Assembly (NCBI GenBank): GCA_015680685.1
Contig: MNCI01001818.1
Span: forward strand, 10,248-74,247
Source: Gnetum montanum
Lineage: Eukaryota > Streptophyta > Gnetopsida > Gnetales > Gnetaceae
Direction: 5' to 3'
Length of the DNA: 64,000 bases
Part shown: in pieces, positions 22,021-34,405 of the stretch
Layout: every line of letters begins with the position of its first letter
Position numbering within the stretch: the stretch's first letter is position 1
Made by a program: the position numbers and the translations under genes
Notes under the pieces: model-generated
Seen by the model: only the letters and a program-made list of their open reading frames with translations
What the model was told of the DNA's origin: nothing
Database searches by the model: none

Positions 22021-22539
22021 AAAATGGGGTTACAGAACCTCATCATTTAAGAAGGCAACAATCAAGCACAACAAGATGATTCTTCATTAGCCCAAGATTA
22101 GGAAAGTAGATGATGGCCCTAATAATATTTTTTTTCTTTCTACATGTCCAATAAAATTAGTCCTTATAAAAGAATAATTAATAGTAGTGATAATCATATG
22201 ACTTCTCATAAAGAATGTTTCATAGAGTAGAAAGATGATAAGAGGCTTGGATCAATTAAAGTAGGTGATTAAGCTTATTGAAAAATTCAAGACATTAGAA
22301 ATATTTAAATTGTTCTTAATAATTAGCTTCAAATCCAAGTGTGTGATGTATTTCATGTATCTTAATTTCCTAATTCTATCCTATGATTGATAAAATGTCA
22401 GGAAAAGGTAATAATATTATTGTTGAGAATGATTAATGCATCATCTTAAATGACCATGATCTAGTAGTAAAGATCTCTTTGTTTGAATATTAGATATATT
22501 ATTCTAGAGTAATGTACTCCACTCATGTAATTCAAACTC

Positions 22540-23400
22540 AAGAGTCCTCAAAGCATAATAAGGAAAAATTATGTCATTGGAGTCTTGTTCATGTATCCTA
22601 CTCTAGCCTTCATAAGCTCATCAAGAATCAAACATATGTTATAGTCAAGTTTTAAGAAGCATCTCAAAATGTATGTGATTCATGTCAAAAGGGAAATAAG
22701 AAGATACTTCCACATTGTCTTTAGATGGAAACTTCATAAATGTTATGGGTCCAATGGTCACCATTTTGCATGAAGAAGGTAAATATTTATTGATGGTTAT
22801 TGATGATTTCTCTAGGTACACATGGACATACATCCTACATTTCAAAGATGAAGTATTTGATGTCTTTCAAAATCTTAGGAAATTTGTGGAGAATATCCAT
22901 AACTTAAAAGTTAAATTCATAAGAACTGGTAAAGGAGGTAAATTTATAAATAATCATTTTGATGAATTTTGTAATAATTATGGAACCTCAAAAGAAATAA
23001 AATATGGGTCTGAAAAAAAAGTAATTGAGTGGTTAAAAGGAAGAATTATATGATCTAAGAGATCTGTAGATATTTGTTGAAGCATTCCTTCCTCCCTAAT
23101 TTCTATTAGAATGAGGTAGTTCACATATTCACTTATATATTAAGTAGGCTCAGTATGTCTTCCATATATGAGAAAAATTCCTATGAACTATTGTATAATA
23201 ATTTGTCAAATATCTCTCATCTCAAACTCTTTGAATCTATATGCTATGTAAGTATCCTTAATACTCTTGCATGGAAGCTAGATGGTAGAGGGAAGAGGTG
23301 TTCCTTTCTTAGATATGATTCTAGGAGAAGTAACTACAAGTTCTTTAAATCACTTGAGAAGTAACATATATCAAGGAGTATAATTTTTGATCAAAAAACC
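22540..23400 (+). pseudogene. Copia integrase
   Basis: Pre-integrase zinc region 'CHWSLVHVSYSSLHKLI' around 22575-22625, then the open stretch 22715-23053 with 'LLMVIDDFSRYTWTYIL', the copia integrase core around the first catalytic Asp. The second Asp, expected in a DNGGEF-like motif, is lost: the sequence reads 'RTGKGGKFINNHFDEF'. The C-terminal part (23155-23364) shows 'YELLYNNLSNISHLKLFES' and 'CSFLRYDSRRSNYKF', matching the region joining integrase and RT. Broken at 23041-23150. Confidence 0.8.
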
Positions 23401-23779
23401 TTAGCATTTGACTCCTTCTACAACCATGAAGAAGACAAGAAGAAGAACAAAGAGGCTTGTGAGTCAAGACCATGAATGGAGAAGGACCAATTTTCATTAT
23501 GAATTATTGATAGTAACTTCAAAAGAATGTGCATAATAAGAAACAAAAAATATAATGTTGCCTATTCAACCTTAATTAATGAATCATAAGGTATGAGTCA
23601 AGTCCTAAAAATCAAAGAATAAAAGAATACAATGTAAAAATAGTATGAATCAATCATGTAGAATAACACATGATTCCTAGTGGACAAACCAAAGCATAAT
23701 AAGTTTATTGATAGTAACTAGGTGTGTAAAATAAAATTTTATAAACACTAAAACATTTCTACTCATAATGCAAGGTTGT

Positions 23780-24420
23780 TATTAAGGATATTTAATCAAA
23801 ATAATTACATTAACTATGAAGAAAGCTTTACGATTGTTGCAAGATTCAAAACTATCAAGCCCATGATCTTCATAGTAGCCCATATCAAAGTCAAAATGTA
23901 TCAAATGAATGTCAATTAAATATTCTTCAATGATATTCTATAAGAATTCTACGTTCTCCAATTAAAAGAGTTTGAATTTCAAGTCCAAGAAGAGAAAGTA
24001 TGCAAGCTACACAAGGCTCTCTATGTACTTAATTAAGCTCCAAGAGCTTTATTCCATAGAATCAATGATTTTATTCTTAAGAGTGAATACTAAAGTTTTA
24101 TGTTTGAGCCTACTCTCTACTTCAAGCATGTAGGAATTAATGTAATTTTAGTTTCTCTATATGTTGATAACTTGCTCTTTCTATCTAGCTCTAAAAAATT
24201 AATTTCAAACTTTAGGAAAGACATGAAAGAAGAATTTGAGATGAAGGATCTAGGAGTACTAAGATACTTCTAAAAAATCCATGTAGAGAAAGACAAGAAT
24301 TCATTAAAGATTCATAAAAAAATATGCTTAAAAATCATAAAAATATATGGCCTAAAAGATGCAAGAATAGTCATCAGTATACTCTCTCCAAACCTTAAAC
24401 ACCAATTCAAAGACAAAAGT
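23780..24420 (+). pseudogene. Copia reverse transcriptase
   Basis: Readable as 'NYEESFTIVARFKTIKPMI' (23815), 'VKMYQMNVN', 'KVCKLHKALYVLN', 'APRALFHRINDFI' and 'LVSLYVDNLLFLSS' (24151-24183). The last is the catalytic motif YVDD with the second Asp changed to Asn (24160-24171). Then 'KDMKEEFEMKDLGVLRYF' closes the palm and connection. Several stops. Order and motifs are typical of copia RT. Confidence 0.8.
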
Positions 24421-24589
24421 TCCTTAGTTTATTGTTCTATCTATAGATGAATGATAATATTCTTACGGTTTCTTTATCATTCAAAGATTTATATTGAATT
24501 TTTAGATCCTATCTTTCAGGTTCCATGAAAGAACCTATACTTAGCCACATGAATGATCATAATCATTTCTTGACATATGTAAAGAGACC

Positions 24590-25030
24590 ATGGATTTTGC
24601 CATAAAATTTGTCAAATGTGATGAAAACTTCTATGAACTTTATGATGCTTATTGCTATGGATATATTCAAGAAAGAAAGTCTACATTAGCTTCAATAATC
24701 TTTCATGGGGCCAAAACCCATATATTTGAGTAGCAATAAGCAAAATGATTGAGCTTTATCATCACATGAGGCTAAATTTATTACAATGGTATATTACATA
24801 CAACATATTTTGTGGCTCAAGAAGCTCTTCATTCAACTAGGCTTCAAAGTCATTTTTTCCATTAAGTTTATGGTAGATAACACATCAATAATTCAACTCT
24901 CAAAGAAGAATTTCCTCACAAAATGTCCAACCATGTTAACATTAAAGACTACTTCACCAAGCATGAAGTAAAGGAGGGTAATATCTTATCCAAGTATGTG
25001 TCTACTCAAGATTAATTGGTTGATTTCCTT
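24590..25030 (+). pseudogene. Copia RNase H
   Basis: Segments 'DFAIKFVKCDENFYELYDA' (frame partly broken), 'KSTLASIIFHGA', then 24786-24971 'ILWLKKLFIQLGFKV' and 'VDNTSIIQLSKKNFLTK'. The last corresponds to the conserved (C/V)DNQSAIQLSKNP motif of copia RNase H, with the catalytic Asp kept. The C-terminal phrase 'LVDFLI' at about 25017 is the usual copia pol end. Non-functional. Confidence 0.75.
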
Positions 25031-25134
25031 ATAACATATAATTTGAATTATCTATTTTTTTGTGACACTTTGGACTCCCTTCCTCTTAGCAAAGTTGCAA
25101 TCCCTAACTCAACATCAAAAATTACTTAGGTAGG

Positions 25135-26055
25135 GGTTCTTTCAAACTTGAGTTTAGTTGTTTGCTAGTCTCTAGAAACACCAAGGCCTAGATACCTCCA
25201 AATAAGGCTCAGTGGTTGTATGAGCAATGTGTTTTTAGATTTACACTTACTATAAATCTTATACTAACTTAAAGTTTTAATAGAAAATTATAGTTTAGTA
25301 AGGGATTCAAATTTCAAGCCTCTATTCTATAAGCAAAAATATATTTTAACTTCATCAAAGAAACTTAGCACATACGGTATTAATCATAAGCTATCTATAC
25401 CAATAATTAATTTCATTGAATGTTTAGAAAAAATCCTACAAATCTACTTCCAATATTTCGTAGAGAAATTGCACAAGAAGAACTAGAAATAGAGGAAGAT
25501 CCAATGGGTTTATCATATAAAATAGTATGATTGGATGAGATATTAAACATTAAATTGAGATATCACCAATATGAAAGAACACTTTGAAAGATGAAGTTAT
25601 TCTAATTAATCAATAACAACAAAAATTACTAAATTCTTGATATAACAAGTAATTAAAATAATTCCAAGGAAAAGAAATGCAAGATACGCTATCATTTTAC
25701 CAATATCTATGAAACAATGATAAAAAGAAAAAATAAAAGTAACTCACAAATCAGCGAAAAAATATAAAAGAAATCTTACTTAAAATTTCCTTTATAAAAT
25801 CAATAGTATCTTTAATATTTTTTCTTCTTTTGTCACCTCTGCATCCTTTTTTATTTTTTTTTCCAAAAATGCCTTGCATTTATATAGCAAGAAATGAGGC
25901 CTCTAGTTTAGATAATTGGTCTCTTTTTGTATTGGCCCAATCTACAAATTCAATGGTCTTTGCATTAGCTTGATCCAAAGGTTCCTTTCTACCTTTAATT
26001 GCATTAATATTGGTCAAAACTATTTCTTCTTGTTCTTTCATTTCCATTAGCTCAT
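25135..26055. other. Unassigned AT-rich stretch
   Basis: No coding sequence. On the minus strand 'CTATATAAATGC' (about 25872-25883) resembles a TATA box, so a minus-strand LTR or promoter fragment is possible. It does not repeat the copia 5' LTR. It directly abuts the Tat LTR that starts at 26056. Confidence 0.35.
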
Positions 26056-27210
26056 TGAAACACCCATGGAAAATTCATGTGACAACCCATACCCAAAATT
26101 TCTATAATTTAGTGAAAAAAATAAAGGTGGATGCAATTACCGTATTTTCCCAAAAAGTGTTACATTATGATCCTATATTACTATAATTTAAGTTATTTTT
26201 TAATATAAAATATGAGATGTGTAGCCTATATATTGTAAATCGCATACATTGTAAATAATGTTTCACAAGCTATAACTACCTTATATTCTAGCTTGTGCAA
26301 GTTCTAGGTTCCAAGTATTCTATCTTGTGGGGATTAAAAGTTTCTTCTAGAACTACAAAATTTGATATTTAAATTCCACACAATGAGTCCTACAATTACC
26401 CATGTTGGATGACCTATGACCACAACATGTGATATTTGGGTTTTAACTTCATATGTTGGCAATCCCAGTTCCACATGCTAGGTAATGTTTAGAGGCAGTG
26501 TATGGGGTAGGAAAATTAGCTATAATTTCTCACACATTGTAGAAAGGAATTTTGAACATGGTAGCATTTTCCCAAAATCTGTTAACAATCATGGCAAAAT
26601 TATTCAGTAGCAAATCAAGGATCCATGACCTATTTAAACAAGAAATTGTCTCATGGAAAGGACCTTTTGGGAAAATTTTCAATCAGCCTGAATGTGAGAC
26701 TTTTAGAGTGGTGGAAATACCAAAGAGCCAATAACCACTTTCTTCCTAACATAGATCAAAGTAGTAGATCAATTAGTGATGAGCAAAGTTCAAAAGGTAG
26801 ATTATACAAAATACTTGAGGATAGAGTTAGCTGTAGAACATATCACACCAGCTATATTGAGTTTCAAGAATTTTTTCCTTAAGCTATTGGGAAATAAATC
26901 CTCAAAACTTATATTCTCTAAGCTTTGTTTCCATGAATTTTTCATCATTTTAGTACAAGTTTTTAGTTTCATTTATTTTCCACATTTTTCTTTACATTTC
27001 TCTATGCTCATATCCAACATGTAAACTTACTTTTCATATGCTACAAATTTTTATTACACACATTGATATTGAATTTATAAGTCATTGGGTAATTGAAAAA
27101 ATTTTCTATGGTGCTTCAGATCATTTTTGCATGTCTTGTGAATCTGAAGTTAAAAATATTTCTACTCTAAAAATTTTGGCTATTTAGCACTAAATTTTTT
27201 AGATGCTACA
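26056..27210 (+). repeat. Tat-3 5' LTR
   Basis: Starts TGAAACACCCATGG and ends '...gatgctaca', 1155 bp. The same start occurs at 35519 and 61637, and the same end followed by 'gttttc' and the primer site occurs at 63141. Inside are repeated 'catgttgg' phrases (26401, 26452) and an inverted repeat CACAAGCT...AGCTTGTG (26263-26297). Confidence 0.8.
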
Positions 27211-27216
27211 GTTTTC

Positions 27217-27234
27217 TAGTGCTAAAAGCAGGAC
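27217..27234 (+). other. Tat-3 primer-binding site, decayed
   Basis: TAGTGCTAAAAGCAGGAC, 6 bp after the LTR end; the Tat-5 version is TGGTGCTAGAAGGAGGGC. Four differences, three of them G-to-A or G-to-C. Confidence 0.7.
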
Positions 27235-27299
27235 CGTTGCTTCACTTTTTCACTAAACCTAATTCCAATTTTTTCCATCAAGCTATTATAGGATCGTGT

Positions 27300-28700
27300 T
27301 GGTTATCTTGGATCATAGGCTAATTGGTAGTGGAAATAGACACCCTAATGACAAATGTTTTTCTGGGAGGCATATGTGGTGGTATCCTTATGACAAAAGG
27401 AGTTCTTGAACTAGATGAAGTTGAAGCCCTTTCATCACAAGGGGATATCCAAACCATAAATGAATCCCCAATAGGTTTAGAGTTATTATTAACATTGAAC
27501 ATAGTAATGGTATAGTGGTCATTATTAGCATTTAGCAAGTCATTGTATAGTTGCATGTTATAGTTCTAGGACCTAACTGAGTTGGATGTATCTATGACTA
27601 AATCAGCACTATCTATCATTTTATGAAAATCATATTTTAAATCCAAGAAAAATTTATTGTCATGGCTAAGTATTTGATTAGTCTAGTTTAAAGTATTTGG
27701 GCATGGGTGGATCATCCTTTGTGGCTACAGTGGAGTCTTTAGAAATCTCACATAAGCAATCATGCATCTTACGAGGGTTCACTGTTAGTTTTTTGTATTG
27801 GATATGGTCACTCTTGAGAAACTAATCAAGAAGCTTGAATGATTATATGGGTAATTTTATGTATTTAGATCAATCCTTCTTTTCAAAATTTGTCCTAGGA
27901 GGGTTAGATGTGGAAGCACCTAATATTGATGGTTCAGAAATGGTGGCAAGGGCCTTTGGTTGCATGGTCTTTGATCCCTATGTTTTCTTTGTCCACAATG
28001 GCCATGACTTCATTGTTCAATTTTTTCTTACTCATATTTTGTTGTATGTTGGCTCTTGTACATTATGTATGTTGGATCATTACTAGCTTCTGTGGCATCT
28101 TCTATGTTTTTGATTTAGGCAAAGGCTTGGCTAGGTAATTTTTGACTGAGATTGGTGCACTACTATAATGGGTGTTAAGATGAACATGGTAGGGAAGAAG
28201 GGAGAAGACTAAGGAGCTTGGTTCATAGAGGACACATGAGGTGTGGAGTTACGGATGGTTTCTTATGGAGTTAACTATTGGAAAATATTTCCTATGAATG
28301 TGTTCAATTCATGCTTTGCTTCAAACTCATCTTGGTCCTCTTGGTCTTGGTCTAAGCTAATCTCTTCACTCGCCTTGTCAATGTCCACTAGTTATGTTAG
28401 CATGAATGTATGAAAGTGCATTAGTTCAATTTGGTCATAGGTTGAGGAAATGTACTCTTTCCTATTTTGATGGATGATCTTGAATTGATGTTTGGACTCT
28501 ACTTTGATATGTCGGATGATAATGATAGCTTGGATCTTAGTGCAAATGAAGTTATAGTACTCATTAATAGTTTCATAATCTAGATTTTGGCCCCTCCACC
28601 TAAGGAATTATCTATGTTCTACCACTGTCAAATCCTTGGGATCATAAATACAAATGGATTCTTGATTAGAGGACATGTGTATGAAGTTGTATGGTAACAT
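27300..28700 (-). pseudogene. Minus-strand Tat gag
   Basis: On the minus strand near 28600-28480 the protein reads 'EYYNFICTKIQ', then 'KHQFKIIHQNRKEY', clearly the same as 'EYNFICIKIQ' ... 'KQNFKMIHRRGQDF' in Tat-5 gag (63560-63670) and 'RYNFLCTRIQ' in Tat-2 (10670). An acidic stretch 'ISLDQDQEDQDEFEAKHE' follows (about 28380-28320). The C-terminal side (27556-27320) is open and Ser/Arg/Pro-rich. Stops break it. It runs opposite to the Tat-3 pol on its right, so gag and pol here cannot have been expressed from one transcript in the present arrangement. Confidence 0.7.
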
Positions 28701-29428
28701 GGTGGAATGACTAAATGGCATAAAAGGTGTAAGGACAATGTATGAAAGTCCTAACTTATAAACTCTAATGTGTAGGAGTTTCAAGTTGTGAAAATCTCAA
28801 TGTATAATATAAGCTTGTATTAAGTTAACTTGGAAAATGTGTTAAGCTAACTTGTAAAATGTAATAAGCTAACTTATAAATTGTAATAAGATAAATTATA
28901 AAAGTTCCAAATTTTTAAAGTGGCAATGTATGTAGAGTTTTAACTTATGAAACTCCCATGTATTAATTGCAATTGCAATGAAAAATTAAAAATTAAAAAT
29001 TTCTCATAAAATTTTCTAATGTTTAGCTACCTTTGAAAAATAGAAAATGGGCTTCAATGTGTGCAACTAAACATAGGAAAATTACAAGGTGTAGGTGCAA
29101 GAACTAAGGAAACCAATATGTATAACAACTAAAAAAATAAAATTTTAAACTTCCTAGAGAAGGGAGTTGAGGCGGTGGTGTGCATTGCAATGATTAAAAT
29201 TAATTTTTTTAAAAAATTATATATTTGTAGGAAAGAGGAGCAACACTACAAATATGTTATGAAAATGTAATGGGAGAATTCTTTTTTAAGCTGAAAATTT
29301 ATTTTAGTTTTATATATTGGAGTTTTGGAAAAGCAAAAACAATTTTTGATGTATTAAATATGTTGACAAGCAATGGCAAAAATAGGCAATGGATTGGAGG
29401 ATAGGTTTTGAGAAAGAATTCAGGCAAA
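28701..29428 (-). other. Leader of the minus-strand Tat copy
   Basis: Non-coding stretch between gag and the primer site of the minus-strand copy, AT-rich, with four short repeats of 'gtaataagctaact' / 'ttgtattaagttaact' at 28810-28890. Confidence 0.5.
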
Positions 29429-29447
29429 GGCCCTCCTTCTAGTGCTA
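29429..29447 (-). other. Primer-binding site of minus-strand Tat copy
   Basis: TAGCACTAGAAGGAGGGCC on the minus strand, matching TGGTGCTAGAAGGAGGGCT of Tat-5 in 16 of 19 positions. Confidence 0.7.
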
Positions 29448-29456
29448 CAAACTCTA

Positions 29457-30547
29457 ATGACTAGAAAATTTGGTGCTAGAAAATCAAAAATCCTAGTGTA
29501 GAAAAGTTTAACCCTAGATCCAACAAGCCTTGAAAAATGATCCAAAGTACCTCAAATGATCTTGTCAATCAATTTAGGACTTATATGCCTGTTATTGAAT
29601 GTGATAAAATAAAGGAAAAAACAAATTGTTAAAAAAAATGAATAGAAACAAAAGAAAAAATGACAAAGCAAGTAATCACTACAAATTTTTTTTAATCACT
29701 TTGATAAATAAATTGTTGGAAATAAAAGTTCAAAAACTATAGATTATGGGTTTTGAAAACTTGGGAAATATAAGAATATCTTTGAGTTTTGATGAAGATT
29801 GCAAGATGCATTCTGCTAAAATATTCATACAAATATGCTTTTGAACTTTAGTTTTCATTGATTTTCTCTACTATGATAGTCCACATTGGTTGAGAAATAG
29901 CTATGGAATTTTAAATTTTTTCTCTACTCTAAAAGTCTCTAGTTGTGTTGAAAGAAAAATGATTCAAAATTCCTTAAAATGATGCAAAATTTTTCTTAAA
30001 TAGGCTGTGAATATTTTTATTTTTTATTGATATGATTTTTCCATTATTTCTAACTAATTCTACCACATTTTGGAAGCTTTTGATGGCCAACATCTATAGC
30101 ATATTATACACCAACATCTTTGACATTTTTGGGCTAAAATACCAATGTATTTGACACTTTCCACCATCCAAAATTACAACCTATGAACCACCAATGTATG
30201 CAGCTTTTCTTGCCAAATTTGATGTCACATTTGGGATATTTTCATGGCACAAACTCCAATGTATATGCCACCAAAGTTTTAGGCTTTTTGTTGTCAATTT
30301 TGATAACATATTAGCATTTTGAGCCATCACACATTATCTTAAATGAAATTTACAACTTGTGGGTTATAAAATTCATTTTACACATGATAAATTATATGAA
30401 AATTTGCATGAATAATTCTATGGGGTATGATTTTTTTATAGAAAAATAGATAAGTGTCTTAACCTTTAAATTTCCATCAAATTACAATGAAAATTATTGG
30501 CTACTAGGCTTCTTATGCATAATACAAATTTTCTTTGTCATGTTTCA
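29457..30547 (-). repeat. LTR of the minus-strand Tat copy
   Basis: Minus-strand LTR starting TGAAACATGAC at 30547 and ending near 29457, about 1.09 kb. It aligns by eye along its length with the Tat-3 3' LTR: its 30461-30482 is the complement of 35578-35600 ('taatttgatggaaatttaaa'), its 29745-29815 is the complement of 36310-36390, and its 29468-29610 matches 43664-43806 on the same strand. Flank at its start on the minus strand is 'agtgc'. Confidence 0.8.
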
Positions 30548-30599
30548 GCACTATTCTCCATCATTTTAACATTGTTTGATAATTATGTAATACAAATGG

Positions 30600-31830
30600 T
30601 AGTTAACGTGCTTTTGTTGACATGTAGCACTAAATCATGAATACATGGAATCAATTTGACCTACTCTTAAACCTAACTAGATCCTATAATTATTTCAAAT
30701 GATCAATTAAACTATAATGTCTAGATCTTGAACCTAGGAGCCTGTTTGATCATATATCCTCAATAGACAAGTCCCTAGAGTTACTAAGTACATAGTTAAA
30801 ACCCTTGACATAGAGACTAGAGACATCATGGAAGAAAATATAGTTGAAATTTCCATTACAACCCATAATGTTAAGGGAAAAATGCTTAAATTAAGTTTCT
30901 CACTAGAATCCTAGATGGTCCAAGATATCACCAAGGTCCCTCAAGATGAGATTAAAGTCTTTTCTTGGTCATATGAAGATATTCTAGGACTTGATCCATG
31001 TTTAGTACAACATAACATTATACTTCACTCGAGCATGAAGCTAGTTAAATAAAAAATTAATAAGATTAGATCAAATTTGGCCCTAGTAGTTTATGATGAT
31101 ATAAAGAAGCTTTACTAAGAAGGTTTCATCCAAGCTATCGATTATGCAAATTAGGTATCCAACATAGAGGTACTTCCTAAGGAAAATTGGAATATTCATA
31201 TTTGCATCAATTTCCATGACCTCAACAAGGCAACCATTAAAGTTGATTTTTCTTTGCCTAGTATTAATTAACTTATGAATACTATGGTTGGAAATGCCTT
31301 GTTATCCTTCATGGATGGGTTCTTGGGATACAACCAAGTTAGGATTAACCCATAAGTTGCACATAATCTTCATGTCCCCTTGGGAAACCTTCTATTTGAT
31401 AATGATGTCATTTAGTTTGAAGAACAAAGGGGAAACCTATCAATAAGCCATGATCTACATCATTAGTGACTACATATTAGGGTTATTGAATGATTATGTT
31501 GATGATATAGCTATTAAGTCCAAAATAGCCAATGACCATGGTCATGACCTAAACCTAGTACTTCAATGATGTCTCAAATATGAGCTTAGACTTAATCCTA
31601 AGTACTATGTCATCGGTGTTAAAACCAATAAGATGCTTGGTTTCATAGTATCCAAGCTAGGGATACAAGTTGACCCTAATAAGGTTAAGAGCATAACCAA
31701 TATGACAATACCTAGCAAACTTAAGAAACTATGAGGTTTATAAGGTATATTGTAATTTATTCATAGGTTTATCTTGATACTCATAGATATGCCACAACCC
31801 ATGCAACACTTACTTAAAAATGGAGTTTAC
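30600..31830 (+). pseudogene. Tat-3 reverse transcriptase
   Basis: Lead-in from 30611 matches Tat-1 7837 onward. RT segments: 'ILGLDPCLVQHNIILHSSM' (30990), 'VLPKEN' (31165), 'LLSFMDGFLGYNQVRI' (31301), 'YIISDYILGLLNDYVDDIAIKSK'-type order with intact YVDD at 31495-31506, then 'LRLNPKYYVIGVKTNKMLGF'. More stops than in Tat-1 or Tat-2, including TAA at 31050 and TGA at 31568. Family identity is certain. Confidence 0.8.
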
Positions 31831-31839
31831 TATGAGTGG

Positions 31840-33000
31840 ATTGATCAATGTCAGGAAGCCTTTGACAATACTAAAAAGGAATTGATCCAACTACCTATCA
31901 TGTATCCTTCTTAGATGGATAAATCATTCTACATCTACCTTGTAATCTTTGAAATATCCATGGTCTTTTTTTCTCTATTAAAAATGAGATGATGGAGTAG
32001 AGTTACCTATCTACTAATTGAGCCAAGCATTGGTAGCATATGAGACCTAATACTCTAAGGTTAAAAAACATTGTTTAGCCTAGTCTTGTCTCTAAAGAAG
32101 TGGAGATACTAACTCTTTAGGAGTCAAGTCAACATTGTATGCAAGGATAACATGCTAACAGTCATAATGACCAACATCTATGAGATTAGCCAAATAGCTG
32201 AATGGAAGACCATAATAGCTAAGTTTGATCTACATTACATCTCCCAAGCCTTAATTAAATATTAAGCTATAGTTGAACAACTTACCACCTCCCCAATTAA
32301 GGATCATGTAGCCATATATCTTGAATTTCCTAATGATCATGTCAACATTGTCAATGAAGTACCCAAAGGATATGAGGTCATCATGTAATTTGATAGATAT
32401 TTGATTGCTCATGGAGGTACTATTTAACCATGGTCTTGTCTCTAAAGAAATGGAGACACTACCTTTTTATCAGCAAAGCCAACATCATATGCAAGGATAA
32501 CATGCTAAGATTCATAGTGATCAACATTTATGAGAGTAGTCAAATAGCTTGATGGAAGATGATAAAAATTGAGTTTAATCTACATTACATCTCCCAAGCC
32601 TCAATGAAAGATCAAGCTATAGATAGACAACTTACCACTTCCAAAATTGAGGATCATGATCATGTCAACATTGTCAATGATGTACCCAAAGGATATGAGG
32701 TCATCATGCACTTTGACAGAGCTTTGACTACACATGAATAAAATGTAGCTACCATCATAACATTATCCTCTAGTGACATACAAACTTTTGCTTATCATTT
32801 CAAATTCCCATGTACTAACAACATAGCAAAATATGAAAGGTTAATAAATGGAACGATGGTAGCTTGTAATTGAGGAATTACATGTTTAATGATACAAGGT
32901 GATTTGCAACTAGTGGTTAACCATCTAAAGTCTACACATGCAAAGCTAAACATTTACAATCTAACTATGAACTAGCTAAAAAAGTCATGCTACTATTTAT
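31840..33000 (+). pseudogene. Tat-3 RNase H and second RNase H with internal duplication
   Basis: RNase H start 'YEWIDQCQEAFDNTKKELI' at about 31830, 'SFYIYLVIFEISM' at 31925, 'LSQALVAYET'-like at 32022. The next part, from the end of RNase H through the linker to the start of the second RNase H, is present twice in tandem (32081-32400 and 32431-32735). The second RNase H follows from 32700: 'VIMHFDRALTTHE', 'NVATIIT', 'TNNIAKYERLI', 'LQLVVNH'. Heavily stopped. Confidence 0.75.
32081..32735 (+). repeat. Tandem duplication inside Tat-3 pol
   Basis: 'tagtcttgtctctaaagaag' at 32081 recurs as 'tggtcttgtctctaaagaaa' at 32431; 'ggatatgaggtcatcatg' at 32368 recurs at 32691. The second copy lacks about 27 bp present in the first ('gtagccatatatcttgaatt' and following). 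The copies differ at many positions, so the duplication is old. Confidence 0.85.
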
Positions 33001-33279
33001 AGATTTTGATATCCAACATGTTTTCTAAGCAAAGAACATCTTATTCAATACCATTATCATCTTAGCTCTAATTGTGACATTTGATGTGTTTAGCAAAGTA
33101 TCTTCCTTGATGGAAAACTATTCTCTTTCCATCATGCAGAATGCTAATGAAACCATAATAGCCACCATTGTTAATGTTCCTCAACAAGAGTGATGACATT
33201 AAGTTTTAGCTAATGCATGGTAAACCTCCAGAAAACCTAAATAACCCTCAAAAGGATATTGTAAATAAAATATCAAAAA

Positions 33280-34405
33280 CAAAACAACATTGTAGCTAAT
33301 ATTATGATGGTATATTGTTAGTATGCTTAAGTAAACCAGAAGACCTCATGGTTCTTGAATAGGTATATGAGGGTATATGTGAAGGACATATAAGAACTAG
33401 AGCCATGTCCACAAAGATTAGATGCTTAGGATACTATTAGACATATATGGCAAGTGAATACCTACAAAAGGTTAAAATTTGTGAGATCTATCACCCATAC
33501 AACAACCTAATACATATGTCATTGACTAAGTTAAATACTACTTAGATCACATGACCATTTCAACGATGGGAAATTGTTATAATCAAACCTATAACTCTTG
33601 AGATTTCTTCAAGGCATAGCTTCATCATTACTACAACTGAGTATTTCACAAAGTAGATTAAAGATATTCCACTAAAGAAAACAATAACAAAACAAGTTTC
33701 AAATTTGTATTGGATAATATTGTATCCCATTTTGGCCTACGTTTAACGATCATCATAGAAAGTGGACCATAATTTAGTAGCTAAGAGATGAAAATATTTT
33801 ATCAACAATTAAATATTAAACATTCCTTTTCATCACCATACTATCCACAAGCTAATGGCCAAGCTAAAACAAAGAGTAAGGTAATTATAAAACTCCTTGA
33901 GAAATTGTTAAGTAATGGTAAATGAAAGTATCATGAAAACCACTTGTATGCTCTTTGGACCTACAGGAAAACCATTAAAATTATAACCAAATCCATCCTT
34001 TATAGCCTAGTTTATGAGTATGAAGTTGTGTTACCTCTTAAATTGCAAGTTCCATAATGATAGCTCTATCTAAATTCATCAATGGTGAGAAGAATAAGGA
34101 GATGCTTATCATTGACCTTGACTCAATGAAGAAATAGAAAATAGAAACAATAGATAGCATTGAACAATATTAATGTAAGTAAAAATAATGGCATCATCAC
34201 AATCTAAATAGGGAGAAAGTCAAGGAAGAAGACCATGTCCTCAAGATCATTCTCGAACATGTAGATAAGTTCTTTGCTAATTGGAAAGGACCTTTCTTGA
34301 TTCCCAAAGCTTATGATAATAGAGCATTAAAGTTGATGGACATGGGTGGAAATGAGTTGGTCAATCCGTTCAACCATTCCTATCTCAAATCTTATTATAT
34401 CTAAG
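33280..34405 (+). pseudogene. Tat-3 integrase
   Basis: Alignable with Tat-2 integrase from 'YDGILLVCLSK' (33305) on. HHCC part: 'VYEGICEGHIRTRAM' (33366), second Cys pair degenerate ('ICEIYHPYNN'). Core: 'QRWEIVIIKPI' replaces the QRWGLDIIGP pattern, so the first catalytic Asp is lost. The region of the second ('ESGP', 33763) lacks the Asp too, and at the Glu position 'GQAKTKSK' has Lys (33866-33868). C-terminal 'LKLMDMGGNELVNP' (34330) and 'LKSYYI' with stop at 34404. Confidence 0.8.

Larger units (their letters stand above)
19490..25135 (+). mobile_element. Ty1/copia element, broken
   Basis: Long 5' LTR, a copia-type primer site, and gag, integrase, RT and RNase H remnants in the copia order (integrase before RT) on the plus strand. 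All are frameshifted. The 3' LTR was not found: after the purine-rich 'taggtaggggt' at about 25127 the sequence does not repeat 19490-21078. Left border is uncertain within about 100 bp. Confidence 0.8.

Noticed and set aside
25020-26055. Copia 3' LTR
   Set aside because: No stretch repeats the 5' LTR (19490-21078) by eye and no matching LTR start or end was found.
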